Under the pieces are notes generated by a model. It was not told where the DNA came from, made no database searches, and saw only the letters and a program-made list of their open reading frames with translations. 64,000 nt of DNA from Legionellales bacterium (GTDB lineage: Bacteria > Pseudomonadota > Gammaproteobacteria > Berkiellales > Berkiellaceae): positions 62,001-126,000 of the forward strand of contig PANA01000004.1 of the NCBI GenBank assembly GCA_002708265.1, read 5' to 3'. The position numbers and the translations under genes were made by a program. Of the stretch, positions 18,660 through 27,537 are shown piece after piece. Numbering within the stretch: the first letter of the stretch is position 1; every line of letters starts with the position of its first letter.

Positions 18660-19313
18660 ATGTCTATTGAAACCCACTCGCGTTTTCCTACCCTCAATGT
18701 TGTTACCCATCCGCTAGTTAGCAGTAAGATGGCTCTTTTAAGAGACAAGAATACTGACAATAAAAGTTTTCGTGAGCTTTGTCGTGAAATTACGTTGCTA
18801 TTAGGCTACGAAGCGCTGAAAAACTTAAAAGTAAAAAATACCACTGTGGAAACACCGTTGGCATCATGCCAAGTACCTGTTTTAGATGAGCCGCAACCAG
18901 TAGTATTGCCTATATTACGGGCAGGTATTGGGATGGTTGATGCGCTACTGTCTTTGATGCCAACCTCTAAGGTGGGCTACATTGGATTATACCGTGATGA
19001 AGAGACACTAGAGCCTAAACATTACTATTTCAAAATTCCTAAAGATTCTCATGAGCGGCGTTTTATTGTCTGTGATCCGATGTTGGCAACCGGGGGTTCT
19101 GCCGCCGCAGCTGTGTCAAGTCTCAAAGAAAAAGGGGTTACCAATATCACTTTTATTTGTATCTTATGCGCGCCTAAAGGCGTAGAGGCATTGACAAAAG
19201 CGCATCCCGATGTACCCATTTTTACAGCCAGTCTTGATGAAGGTCTCAATGAAAAAGCCTACATCATTCCTGGATTGGGTGATGCGGGTGACCGAATTTT
19301 TGGAACCCAATAA
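18660..19313 (+). CDS. upp: Uracil phosphoribosyltransferase
   Basis: Salvages uracil to UMP with PRPP. 217 aa. Conserved LPILRAGIGMVDALL, the YRDEET flexible loop, and the PRPP-binding loop CDPMLATGGSA are visible, with the C-terminal GDAGDRIFGT that contacts uracil. AGGA lies upstream of the ATG. It is monocistronic by appearance and convergent with the MAPEG gene three bases on. Confidence 0.97.
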   Translation: MSIETHSRFPTLNVVTHPLVSSKMALLRDKNTDNKSFRELCREITLLLGYEALKNLKVKNTTVETPLASCQVPVLDEPQPVVLPILRAGIGMVDALLSLMPTSKVGYIGLYRDEETLEPKHYYFKIPKDSHERRFIVCDPMLATGGSAAAAVSSLKEKGVTNITFICILCAPKGVEALTKAHPDVPIFTASLDEGLNEKAYIIPGLGDAGDRIFGTQ

Positions 19314-19316
19314 GGT

Positions 19317-19679
19317 CTAAGGCAGTATCAGCTTGGTGCAGCAGATAAAGCCAACGGTAAAGAAAACAGTCCGAAGCAGCGCTAAATCAAAAACATAGCA
19401 AAGCCCGTGTAAAATACGTGCAGCTATAAAAGCCATTGCTAAAGTATCAATTTGTTCTGGCGCTGTATGTTTATAAGAGATCAAAATACTGGCTATAAAA
19501 AAAGGCAAGGTCTCAAAACCATTGAGTTGTGCGTAGTGGGCTCTCTTTCTAAAGCCTTGACAGTTTTCTAAGTACTCTCTTGGTCTTTTATTTGAGAACT
19601 CAGAGCTTGATTTCGCAATGATTGTAAAAACATATGGTAGAACGCAAGCAATGAATACACACCAGTAAGCAATCGACAT
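19317..19679 (-). CDS. MAPEG family membrane protein
   Basis: 120 aa with four hydrophobic segments. The MAPEG pattern is visible in the RAHYAQLNGFETLPFF helix and the ARILHGLCY stretch. Eukaryotic members are glutathione transferases or eicosanoid enzymes; most bacterial ones are uncharacterised. A very strong ribosome site (AAGGAGGG) precedes the ATG. It lies just downstream of the DUF3137/LemA pair in the same direction. Confidence 0.8.
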   Translation of the reverse strand: MSIAYWCVFIACVLPYVFTIIAKSSSEFSNKRPREYLENCQGFRKRAHYAQLNGFETLPFFIASILISYKHTAPEQIDTLAMAFIAARILHGLCYVFDLALLRTVFFTVGFICCTKLILP

Positions 19680-19695
19680 AATATCCCTCCTTGGA

Positions 19696-20607
19696 TTATT
19701 TAACTTTGTCTTCTAATTGTAATGTGTTTAATACAGATAAAATCAAGTTCAAAGAACGTGATAAATGTTCAAATCGTGCTTTTTCCTCTCGTAAAGGAAA
19801 AAGAAATAGGCGTGGTGTAAACTTCATTTCTTGTTCAATAGCAATCAATATATCATTGTTGTTGATGGATAAAGTGAAAGGGGTTTCTTTTGCCAGCTTT
19901 GTCATTTTTTCCATAAAAGCAGGATTTAATATCTTGCGAGATGTTATCTGATCATCAGACCATACACGAAAAGCGCGATTGAAGTCTGGGGCAATTACTT
20001 TGACTCTTTCTAGAGCAGTGCCACCAATGCTTTGTGTCGTCAGAATTTCAAAAAAATCGGAGCCCCAATGTCGTTCAATCACAAGCAACTTTGTACCAAA
20101 GCCTTTAGATAGTTTTAGATTTACAACCGCGCCAGAAAAAATATTTCGAACACGAACGCCTTTATCACCACGACTCTCTATAGACTTGAGCTGGCAGTTT
20201 GCGGCAGTTAATGTCGCTTTTCCATATTTAGTTTGAAACCAATCACTGCCCCAGTCACTATTAAAGTACTGAAACAGACCAGAATTTCTAAGCGTATCGA
20301 CATGTAGTTTATCAGACGGTTTATAAACGGTTTTTCCTAAAGTGTCATTCAAAAAGGTGCTGACAACAGCACCCTTGAATACTTTTTCATAGTATTTTTG
20401 GATGATTGAGCCAAGAATGAAAAGGCTGGCAATATATAAAAGAAAATTAGGGTGAAACTTGATGCCTAAAATATCAATAACAACAGATAAATAGTTTTTC
20501 TCGTAATAATAAAAAGCACACCCAATTAACGTTCCTAGCAGCAACAGTGCGATATAACACTTGCGTCTAGCTGAGATGAGTTTTTGATTTGAGTCAGATG
20601 TAATCAT
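19696..20607 (-). CDS. DUF3137 domain membrane protein
   Basis: 303 aa. Two hydrophobic helices near the N-terminus (about residues 17-34 and 46-62) are followed by a soluble domain whose pattern matches DUF3137 (GLFQYFNSDWGSDW, HWGSDFFEIL). The start codon overlaps the end of lemA by 14 bases. LemA and DUF3137 proteins are commonly encoded side by side, which supports both calls. Biochemical role unknown. Confidence 0.8.
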   Translation of the reverse strand: MITSDSNQKLISARRKCYIALLLLGTLIGCAFYYYEKNYLSVVIDILGIKFHPNFLLYIASLFILGSIIQKYYEKVFKGAVVSTFLNDTLGKTVYKPSDKLHVDTLRNSGLFQYFNSDWGSDWFQTKYGKATLTAANCQLKSIESRGDKGVRVRNIFSGAVVNLKLSKGFGTKLLVIERHWGSDFFEILTTQSIGGTALERVKVIAPDFNRAFRVWSDDQITSRKILNPAFMEKMTKLAKETPFTLSINNNDILIAIEQEMKFTPRLFLFPLREEKARFEHLSRSLNLILSVLNTLQLEDKVK

Positions 20608-21184
20608 CAGTGTTTAAAGACTTCGAAATTTCTACTTTGTCACTGTCTTCATAAAAGGGCATGCTTTTTGCACGTGCTAGAGGTGCCACTAAGCTGCCTG
20701 GAAAAATTTCAATAGCATTGTTTAAGTCTGTAACGGCAGAGTTATAATACCGCCTAGCAGCTGAGATGTCGTCCTCAACATCGGCAAAAGAACGCATAGC
20801 CTGTTTTACTGTACTATCCGCTTTTAACTCGGGGTAATTTTCCATGGCCACATTTAGCGAGCCGAACTTTCGCATAAAAGCACCATCTGCCTCAAATAGT
20901 TTTTGAGCGCCTTCTGGTGATTTGTTTTGTGTGGCGTTAGCTGCTTGCGCTCTTAAAGCGGTGACTTCTTCGATCAGACTTCGCTCATGCTCCATGTAGC
21001 GTTTAGCAAGCTTTAAAAGGTTAGGAATCAAGTCATATCGTTTGCGAAGCTGAACTTCGATGGAAGATAAAGCAGCAAGCGCCGTATTTTTACGCTGGAT
21101 AATGCGCGCATAAAGAAAGTACAAGACAACAGTTAAAATGACAGCGGCGATTAAGTAAGGCATGTACGGTGAGCTTGTGTTCAT
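20594..21184 (-). CDS. LemA family protein
   Basis: 196 aa. One N-terminal transmembrane helix (about residues 8-24), then the LemA helical domain: LRKRYDLIPNL, FADVEDDISAARRYYNSAV and the FPGSLVA segment are hallmarks. The AAGGA site is good. Function is not established; the family is membrane-anchored with a mostly helical body. First gene of a pair with DUF3137, overlapping by 14 bases. Confidence 0.9.
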   Translation of the reverse strand: MNTSSPYMPYLIAAVILTVVLYFLYARIIQRKNTALAALSSIEVQLRKRYDLIPNLLKLAKRYMEHERSLIEEVTALRAQAANATQNKSPEGAQKLFEADGAFMRKFGSLNVAMENYPELKADSTVKQAMRSFADVEDDISAARRYYNSAVTDLNNAIEIFPGSLVAPLARAKSMPFYEDSDKVEISKSLNTDDYI

Positions 21185-21252
21185 ACATCGTATCCTTTGG
21201 TTGGCTTACTTGTTAACCTAGCAGAAATCAATCTCAGCGGCAAGCTAATGAA

Positions 21253-22317
21253 CTATTTAAGCTTTATCCGAACAGGCTTCATAGGTGCTTCTGATGTGAT
21301 TTCAACTTGATCGGGGCCTTGCATTTTGGCGGATAAATTTTTTCCATCTACTCTTAACTTATACTGATGGTCGACTGTTGGATAGGGGTATTCGACTTCT
21401 ACTGCATTCATGTCAATAACTGTGTCAGCTGGATGGCGATCAATAGCACCGCCAGACAGTGTAGAAGGTGGAAGTGATGAAGTTGTAAGACCGAAGGCAA
21501 TGCTGCCTCTTGGTCTAGATTGAAGTGCTTTTTTTGCTTCAGCACCAGGGTTGCGGCTACAAGCGACTTTACTCATAGGGGTTTTATGCTTGACCCGCTG
21601 TCTTCCTGGGTTTATTTGACCATCAATAGCATCTGCTTTAGCAGCTAACGCTTGTAACATACGCTCTTCTCTTTGCGCTCGTGCTAGATAGGCGTCCCAG
21701 AATTCAAAAAATGGACTTGGGTTAGGTGGCTTCTCTCGGGCACCCATCAAAGCGGCTTTTGCCGGATCATGCAAGTCAGTGTTGTCAATGATTTCAGCTA
21801 GTGCTGTTGGTACAATAAATTCAGAAAAGATATGTTGCAATTGAGCTTCATCATTCACACCTAAATGAACAAGTTGCTCTTGATAAACTTCCCATAACTT
21901 ATGAACAACATCCGTTAACTCTTCACGAGGAACAAAAAGTCGGGAGTTAGTAAAGGTTTTATCTTCTAAAGGGGGAATAAACTTATTTTTATCTAAATTT
22001 TTACTGCAATGATAAACATATAGCTGGTGTGAGCCTTTTGCAATTGCGCCTGCAACAACCATAGATAGCAAGGTTACCGTACCAACCAGAGTGGCTTTCG
22101 CAGCAAGTGTCTCAAGGCCTGCCATCGGAATGACACCACCTAAGAATAAAGATAATACAAGTGCACCTGTTCCCCAGGTGGAGAGTAGACGAGTAATACT
22201 TTTTGATACTTTATCGTGGTAAAATAGATTGCGTACATCACGAAGGGTGGTGTGAACGGCGCTCGGCAAAATTGACTGTGCAACTGATTTGCCTGCATCA
22301 AGTAATCCGGCAAACAT
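21253..22317 (-). CDS. Orphan protein with N-terminal hydrophobic pair
   Basis: Not recognised; 354 aa. Two hydrophobic stretches (about residues 49-68 and 75-93) are separated by a short GLETLAAK turn. The first 40 residues are amphipathic and there is no cleavable signal. The rest is soluble: an acidic helical middle (residues 105-235), a basic Ser/Pro-rich linker, and a beta-rich end with YKLRVDGKNL. The ribosome site is AGAGG. It starts 13 bases after the FtsI-type gene, so co-transcription is likely. The design, not the sequence, resembles the two proteins at 1.4-3.0 kb. Confidence 0.7.
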   Translation of the reverse strand: MFAGLLDAGKSVAQSILPSAVHTTLRDVRNLFYHDKVSKSITRLLSTWGTGALVLSLFLGGVIPMAGLETLAAKATLVGTVTLLSMVVAGAIAKGSHQLYVYHCSKNLDKNKFIPPLEDKTFTNSRLFVPREELTDVVHKLWEVYQEQLVHLGVNDEAQLQHIFSEFIVPTALAEIIDNTDLHDPAKAALMGAREKPPNPSPFFEFWDAYLARAQREERMLQALAAKADAIDGQINPGRQRVKHKTPMSKVACSRNPGAEAKKALQSRPRGSIAFGLTTSSLPPSTLSGGAIDRHPADTVIDMNAVEVEYPYPTVDHQYKLRVDGKNLSAKMQGPDQVEITSEAPMKPVRIKLK

Positions 22318-22330
22318 GAAAACCTCTTTA

Positions 22331-24028
22331 TTATTCTTCTGTGTCAGGTGGAATATTTAACATTTGTAATGCCCCAGATACCACTTTAGCGTAAACGGGA
22401 GCAGCAATTAGTCCCCCATAGTAACCACCTTCTTGTGGTTCTTCTACTACGATAGCTGTTGCCAGACGCGGGTTTTTGAGAGGGGTAATACCAGCAAATA
22501 AACTTAAGTGACGGGTATCATCATATCCAGATGAGCCTACAAGTCGACTGGTACCCGTTTTCCCTCCAGTTTGATATCCCGGAATTGCCGCTCGGCGTCC
22601 TGTTCCACCTTCAGTAACTTTGGCAAGCATACTTAGAACCTCATCAGCAATTTCTTGCTTGACGACTTGCTGGCCTTTAGGAATATTTTTACGAGAGAGT
22701 TTTAAAATTGAAAGGGGTTTGTGTACACCTCGGTTTGCCAAAGTGGCATAAGCATGTGCAAGTTGAATCGGCGTGATAGTAAAGCCATATCCGTATCCAT
22801 AACTGGCATGGAAGGTTGAATCATTATAGTGATATTCAAGTTGACCACCATTTTCCCCTGGTAGGCCCAAAGTAGGACCAGAGCCAAGTCCAAATTGTTC
22901 AAATGTCTCTAGTATGTCATCGGGACGCATATCGAGAACCATTTTGCTAATACCGATATTGGAGGACTTTGTTAAAACTTCTGCTACAGAAAGCTTGCCG
23001 TAATTGCGAACATCTTTAATTTCATGCGCACCCAACTTAAATTTGCCTGGCGATGTGTCAATGATGTCATTACTCTTATATTTGCTCCGACTCAAAATAG
23101 CGCACATGGTTATTGGTTTGATAGTGGAGCCTGGCTCAATAGGATCGGTTAATGCTCGAAGCCTAACAGCACTTCCTTGCCGCTCATTTCTAAGATTTGG
23201 GTTAAAAGAGGGGGCTGTAGCCATTCCCAATATTTCACCAGTAATGATATCGATCATCACAGCACTGGCTGATTTGGCTTCTGTTTTATCTAAAGTCTCT
23301 TGTAGCTCTTTCAGGAGAAGACTCTGTATTCTTGCATCGATACTCAAAGTGATATTCTGACCAGAATGCGCTACTTGAATATTTTCGATATCTTCTAACC
23401 AGTGTCCTGTACGGTCTTCTAGCACGCGCTTTTTCCCAGGAACTGGACGAAGTAAGTCATCGAAAAGAAGTTCTAGTCCTGATTGGCCATTATCATCAAT
23501 ATTAGTAAAACCAATCAGCTGAGCAACATCTTGTCCAGCAGGGTAATAGCGACGATACTCCCTTTGAGTGTAAACCCCCTTGATGCGTAAAGCACTAATT
23601 TGTTCACCGATGTCAGGTGTTAGCCAGCGTTTTAAATATATGAATGCTTTATCTGGGTTCGATTGTTGCTTCTCTTTTATTTGAGAAACATCAATGTCTA
23701 ATAAGGCAGAAAGCTGATGAAGTTTTTTATCAGAGGGATTTAATCGTCTAGGATCTATCCAGGCAGCATCAACTGGGGTGCTCACTGCTAAAGGCTCTAA
23801 ACGACGATCTAGTAACATACCTCGGTATGAGGGGGTTTTAACAATATGGACAGAGCGAGCATTTCCTTGAGCTCTCAAGAAATCTTTGTGAAATATATGA
23901 AGCTGAAATAAGCGCGCTATTGTTAATAAAAGGAAAATTAGAAGTATGCATTGTATGATCTTCCTACGCTGGTGAAACATGTCCAAGGCTTTGGCAGCAT
24001 TTTTCTTTCCCCAGGCAGTAGAATTCAT
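22331..24028 (-). CDS. ftsI: FtsI/PBP3-type peptidoglycan D,D-transpeptidase
   Basis: Class B penicillin-binding protein that cross-links peptidoglycan, typically at the division septum. 565 aa. One transmembrane helix (about residues 24-40), the N-terminal pedestal, and the three active-site motifs: Ser301-Thr-Ile-Lys304, Ser355-Ser-Asn357 and Lys490-Thr-Gly-Thr493. SSNIGISKM and ATAPSFNPN are close to FtsI. The gene is outside any dcw division cluster (no ftsL or murE beside it), so it may be a second copy. The start is uncertain; ATG at 23980 is an alternative. Confidence 0.88.
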   Translation of the reverse strand: MNSTAWGKKNAAKALDMFHQRRKIIQCILLIFLLLTIARLFQLHIFHKDFLRAQGNARSVHIVKTPSYRGMLLDRRLEPLAVSTPVDAAWIDPRRLNPSDKKLHQLSALLDIDVSQIKEKQQSNPDKAFIYLKRWLTPDIGEQISALRIKGVYTQREYRRYYPAGQDVAQLIGFTNIDDNGQSGLELLFDDLLRPVPGKKRVLEDRTGHWLEDIENIQVAHSGQNITLSIDARIQSLLLKELQETLDKTEAKSASAVMIDIITGEILGMATAPSFNPNLRNERQGSAVRLRALTDPIEPGSTIKPITMCAILSRSKYKSNDIIDTSPGKFKLGAHEIKDVRNYGKLSVAEVLTKSSNIGISKMVLDMRPDDILETFEQFGLGSGPTLGLPGENGGQLEYHYNDSTFHASYGYGYGFTITPIQLAHAYATLANRGVHKPLSILKLSRKNIPKGQQVVKQEIADEVLSMLAKVTEGGTGRRAAIPGYQTGGKTGTSRLVGSSGYDDTRHLSLFAGITPLKNPRLATAIVVEEPQEGGYYGGLIAAPVYAKVVSGALQMLNIPPDTEE

Positions 24029-24098
24029 AAAAAGTAGATTTTCCTATCAAAGCCTATAATTATAGATGAGCCCTCAATAGAAGAAAATGGGAGATGTG

Positions 24099-24488
24099 AT
24101 GGATACCCCAAATGGAAAGTTAGTGATACGAACTATTGCGATGCCCAGTGATACCAATGCGAATGGGGATATCTTTGGGGGATGGTTGCTTTCTCAAATG
24201 GACTTGGGCGGTGCATCATTAGCCCTACACTGTGCAAGTGGTGCTAGGGTAGCAACTGTAGCGATAGACAGTATGACATTTATTAGACCCGTTAAAGTAG
24301 GAGATGCGGTTTGTGTTTATGCACAAGCACAGCACGTGGGAAGAACTTCTATTCAAATTGAGCTAGAAGCTTGGAGACAAGATAGATTAACGGGAGAAAA
24401 ACAAAAGGTCACAGAGGGGACCTTCACCTTTGTTGCTATCAACGATGAAGGTCGTCCAATGTCACCCAAATGGCAGGATGTTGATTAG
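24099..24488 (+). CDS. yciA: Acyl-CoA thioesterase YciA
   Basis: Hot-dog-fold thioesterase hydrolysing broad acyl-CoAs. 129 aa from ATG 24099, which has GGAG about 8 bases upstream (an ATG four codons earlier overlaps that site). The family block NGDIFGGWLLSQMDLGGA contains the catalytic Asp region, followed by VDSM-like IDSMTFIRPV. It is divergent from ftsI, and its end overlaps the convergent acyltransferase gene by 4 bases. Confidence 0.93.
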   Translation: MDTPNGKLVIRTIAMPSDTNANGDIFGGWLLSQMDLGGASLALHCASGARVATVAIDSMTFIRPVKVGDAVCVYAQAQHVGRTSIQIELEAWRQDRLTGEKQKVTEGTFTFVAINDEGRPMSPKWQDVD

Positions 24489-26365
24489 GCGCGATCGCCT
24501 CTGAGCGCCTGAATTTTATCCTTGCACTCATCCAAAGTGAAATTGTCGGGGTCTAATGGATCCCCTGCGACAATACCAATTTTATTTTTAAACCAGTTTC
24601 TCGGGAAATGGAGCATTACTCGGCCATGCTTACAGCTAAAGAAGCTGCCCCAAAGACCTCTAACAGCGATTGGAATCACTGGGACGGGTTCTTGCTCAAG
24701 GATTTGTAAAATCCCCCCTCGAAAAACGCCTAGGTGGCCATCTTTAGTCAAGGTGCCCTCAGGGAACAAACCGACTAACTCACCATTTCTTAATGCGGCA
24801 ACAGCATCATCAAGTGCCTTTTGTTTAATGCTGGGATCTTCTTTATCTCCAGCAATAGGTATGGTTTTGGCTCTTTTGAAGAGCCAGCCAATGACAGGGA
24901 TATTATGGTAGGTGTACCACATAATAAATCGAATAGGGCGTTTACAGAAGGCCATAATTAAAACAGGGTCAAGAAAACTGACATGGTTACAAACAATAAT
25001 TGCTGGACCCTTTAAAGGTATTTTGTCTAACCCTTCTTTTTCTACACGATAGAGGGTGTTCACTAATATCCATGCAATAAATCTTAAGAAAAATTCAGGC
25101 ACAGCCGGTAGCACTCCTAAAGTTAATATTAAAGTGGCGACTGAGGTACACCATAAAATATCTGCAATAGTGAAATTCAAATGAACCATCACTATGGCAA
25201 ATATTGAGGCTAGCACCATAAAGAACGCCCCAATAATGTTATTTCCTGCAATAACCCGAGAACATAAAGATATAGGAGTTCTTTTCTGAATTAGTGTATA
25301 CAAAGGAACTAAATAGATACCACAGAACATTCCCATTCCAATGGTGTCTATAAAGGCTCTAATGCCTTTCGTCTGAATATAATTCAGAAGATTAAGCTGC
25401 TCAGATACAATCACGGCATCTCGATTAGTAAAATCAAACATAAAAAAGGTTAAGCCAATCATCCCGAAAGGAATAAGGCCCACTTCAACTTCTTGAGTTG
25501 AGATGCGATCGCATAACATTGCGCCAAGGCCAATGCTGATAGCAAATAACCCATAAATCGCAGATACGACTTGTTTATCTCCCCCTAGATATAAGAGGGT
25601 ATAAGAAGGTACTTGAGCTAAAAATACTGAGCCAAAAAACCAAAACCAAGCAATTGCGAGAACAGTCAGAAAAATAGTTCTGTTCTGTGCAACCAACTTC
25701 AATACAGCCCAGTTCTCTTTGAAAGGGTTCCACTCAATTTTTAAATCTGGATCTGTTGGAGGGGTTCTCGGGACACGCAAACAGAATAGCCAGCCAAATG
25801 CTGTGATACATAATATGGCAACACTTACATAACGATTACCATCTGGGTAACTCATTAGTATCGTGCCAATGATAGTTCCAGCAAAAATGGCAGTAAAATT
25901 TCCCATTTCCATGAAACCGTTTCCGCGCATCAATTCATTTGATTCTAAATGCTGCGGTAAAAAGCTGTATTTAATTGGATTAAGTAAAGTTGACTGAACC
26001 CCCAATAAGAATAAAGCGGATATAAGAACAAAATTACTCTCGATATATAAGCCAAAGCAAGCAACTATAACGATCGCTATCTCAAGCAGTTTTACATACC
26101 GTATGACAAGTGCTTTGTCATACTTATCCGAAAACTGTCCTGCATATCCTGAAAATAATATGTAGGGCAGAATCAACACAGCGGCACAGATATTGATCAA
26201 AGTGCTAGCCTGCACATGATTGCCAGTCAATGCCTGATAAGAGAATAAAAAGATTAGCGCATTCTTAAAAACATTATCGTTTAAAAGATTCGTGAATTGT
26301 GTACCGAAAAATGGCCAAAAGCGTCTCTCGGTAAACAAAGCAAAATGATTCTTAGTCTGGGACAT
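24485..26365 (-). CDS. MFS transporter fused to PlsC-type acyltransferase (LplT-Aas-like, no ligase domain)
   Basis: 626 aa. Residues 1 to about 415 form a major-facilitator domain like LplT, which flips lysophospholipids inward. Residues from about 430 carry an acyltransferase domain with intact NHVSFLD (His-X4-Asp) and FPEGTL. In LplT/Aas systems and the large fusion of some bacteria an acyl-ACP synthetase (AMP-binding) domain follows; here the protein stops after the acyltransferase. A plausible role is uptake and re-acylation of lysophospholipids using an existing acyl donor. It overlaps yciA, a thioesterase gene, by 4 bases at the 3' end. Confidence 0.87.
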   Translation of the reverse strand: MSQTKNHFALFTERRFWPFFGTQFTNLLNDNVFKNALIFLFSYQALTGNHVQASTLINICAAVLILPYILFSGYAGQFSDKYDKALVIRYVKLLEIAIVIVACFGLYIESNFVLISALFLLGVQSTLLNPIKYSFLPQHLESNELMRGNGFMEMGNFTAIFAGTIIGTILMSYPDGNRYVSVAILCITAFGWLFCLRVPRTPPTDPDLKIEWNPFKENWAVLKLVAQNRTIFLTVLAIAWFWFFGSVFLAQVPSYTLLYLGGDKQVVSAIYGLFAISIGLGAMLCDRISTQEVEVGLIPFGMIGLTFFMFDFTNRDAVIVSEQLNLLNYIQTKGIRAFIDTIGMGMFCGIYLVPLYTLIQKRTPISLCSRVIAGNNIIGAFFMVLASIFAIVMVHLNFTIADILWCTSVATLILTLGVLPAVPEFFLRFIAWILVNTLYRVEKEGLDKIPLKGPAIIVCNHVSFLDPVLIMAFCKRPIRFIMWYTYHNIPVIGWLFKRAKTIPIAGDKEDPSIKQKALDDAVAALRNGELVGLFPEGTLTKDGHLGVFRGGILQILEQEPVPVIPIAVRGLWGSFFSCKHGRVMLHFPRNWFKNKIGIVAGDPLDPDNFTLDECKDKIQALRGDRA

Positions 26366-26439
26366 ACACGTTTTCCATTAATACCAAGCTTGATTTTATA
26401 TCCATTAAGGAATCTGCTCAACTAACCGAATCTCTGGAG

Positions 26440-26467
26440 TTGCATAGCTAAGCAAATACCATATAGA
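26440..26467 (+). promoter_or_regulatory. Candidate sigma-70 promoter for the permease gene
   Basis: TTGCAT and TATAGA separated by 16 bases, ending 32 bases before the ATG at 26500, which has GAGG as ribosome site. It was found by eye and is untested. Confidence 0.45.
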
Positions 26468-26499
26468 GTCTGCCGGTAACTTAGTTAGAGGCCTACAAA

Positions 26500-27480
26500 A
26501 TGTATCTACCTGAAACTTATAGCATTGCTGTGGTGTTCATGTTCCTAACCATGTTCTGTTGGGGATCTTGGGCAAATACACAGAAGCTCGCTAAGGGATG
26601 GCGGTTTGAACTTTTTTATTGGGATTATGTGTTTGGTATATTACTAACTTCTCTGCTTTTTGGGTTTACCCTAGGATCTACTGGGGCTCATGGGCAGGCA
26701 TTTTTGTCCAATTGGCAGTCTGTCGATCAGCAGTATATCGTTAGTGCCATCTGGGGAGGTGTAATATTTAACGCAGGAAATATTCTTTTAGTGGCGGCAA
26801 TTGCCTTAGCTGGAATGGCAGTAGCCTTTCCGGTTGCTATTGGAATAGCCTTAGTGTTGGGCACTTCATTAAACTACTTGATTTCGCCCCAAGGGGGATC
26901 GGTGCTATTAGCGCTTGGTATTGCGTTCGTTTTAGCAGCTATCGTTCTTGACGCAAAGGTATACCAAAAAGCGATGGCTTCTTCAGATCATCCTACCGGT
27001 AAGAAAGGCCTGATGGTTGCTGTGATCAGTGGTGTTCTCATTGGGTTGTTCTACCCTCTGGTTGCACGCTCAATGGAGGGGCCATTAAGTCTTACTCCTT
27101 ATACTGCACTATTTGCATTTTCGATTGGGGTGCTGGTTTCCAACTTCGTCTTCAACTCAATATTGATGCGTAAGCCGGTTGATGGAGCGCCTGTTAGCTA
27201 CGGGGACTACTTTAAAGGTTCGTTTAAAGAACACTTTGTTGGGATTCTTGGTGGTTCAATCTGGTGTGTCGGAATGGCGTTGAACTTGATTGCTGCTCAG
27301 CAAGCGGGTCCTGCAATAGCGTATGCATTTGGTCAGGGTGCGACTTTAATTGCAGCTATCTGGGGGGTATTCATTTGGCGTGAGTTTGCTGGCGCTAAAG
27401 GCGTTACAGCTATGCTTGCTCTGATGTTTGCTTGTTATGTCGCTGGGATTGGCTTTATTGGTATGGCTAGAGTTATCTAG
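26500..27480 (+). CDS. GRP/DMT-type sugar permease-like membrane protein
   Basis: 326 aa with about ten hydrophobic helices. The N-terminal MFCWGSWANTQKL motif and the internal repeat character match the glucose/ribose uptake (GRP) branch of the drug/metabolite superfamily. It faces a ribokinase gene across a shared terminator, so ribose or another pentose or nucleoside sugar is a reasonable substrate guess; this is inference from context. The window edge of this unit is clear: promoter upstream, terminator downstream. Confidence 0.75.
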   Translation: MYLPETYSIAVVFMFLTMFCWGSWANTQKLAKGWRFELFYWDYVFGILLTSLLFGFTLGSTGAHGQAFLSNWQSVDQQYIVSAIWGGVIFNAGNILLVAAIALAGMAVAFPVAIGIALVLGTSLNYLISPQGGSVLLALGIAFVLAAIVLDAKVYQKAMASSDHPTGKKGLMVAVISGVLIGLFYPLVARSMEGPLSLTPYTALFAFSIGVLVSNFVFNSILMRKPVDGAPVSYGDYFKGSFKEHFVGILGGSIWCVGMALNLIAAQQAGPAIAYAFGQGATLIAAIWGVFIWREFAGAKGVTAMLALMFACYVAGIGFIGMARVI

Positions 27481-27492
27481 AAATACGAGAGT

Positions 27493-27523
27493 CAAAAAAA
27501 GCGCGCCTATGGCGCGCTTTTTT
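27493..27523. terminator. Bidirectional rho-independent terminator
   Basis: Run of A, stem AGCGCGCC, TAT loop, GGCGCGCT, run of T. It serves the permease gene on one side and the convergent ribokinase gene on the other. Confidence 0.92.
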
Positions 27524-27537
27524 GTAAGAAGAGAACA

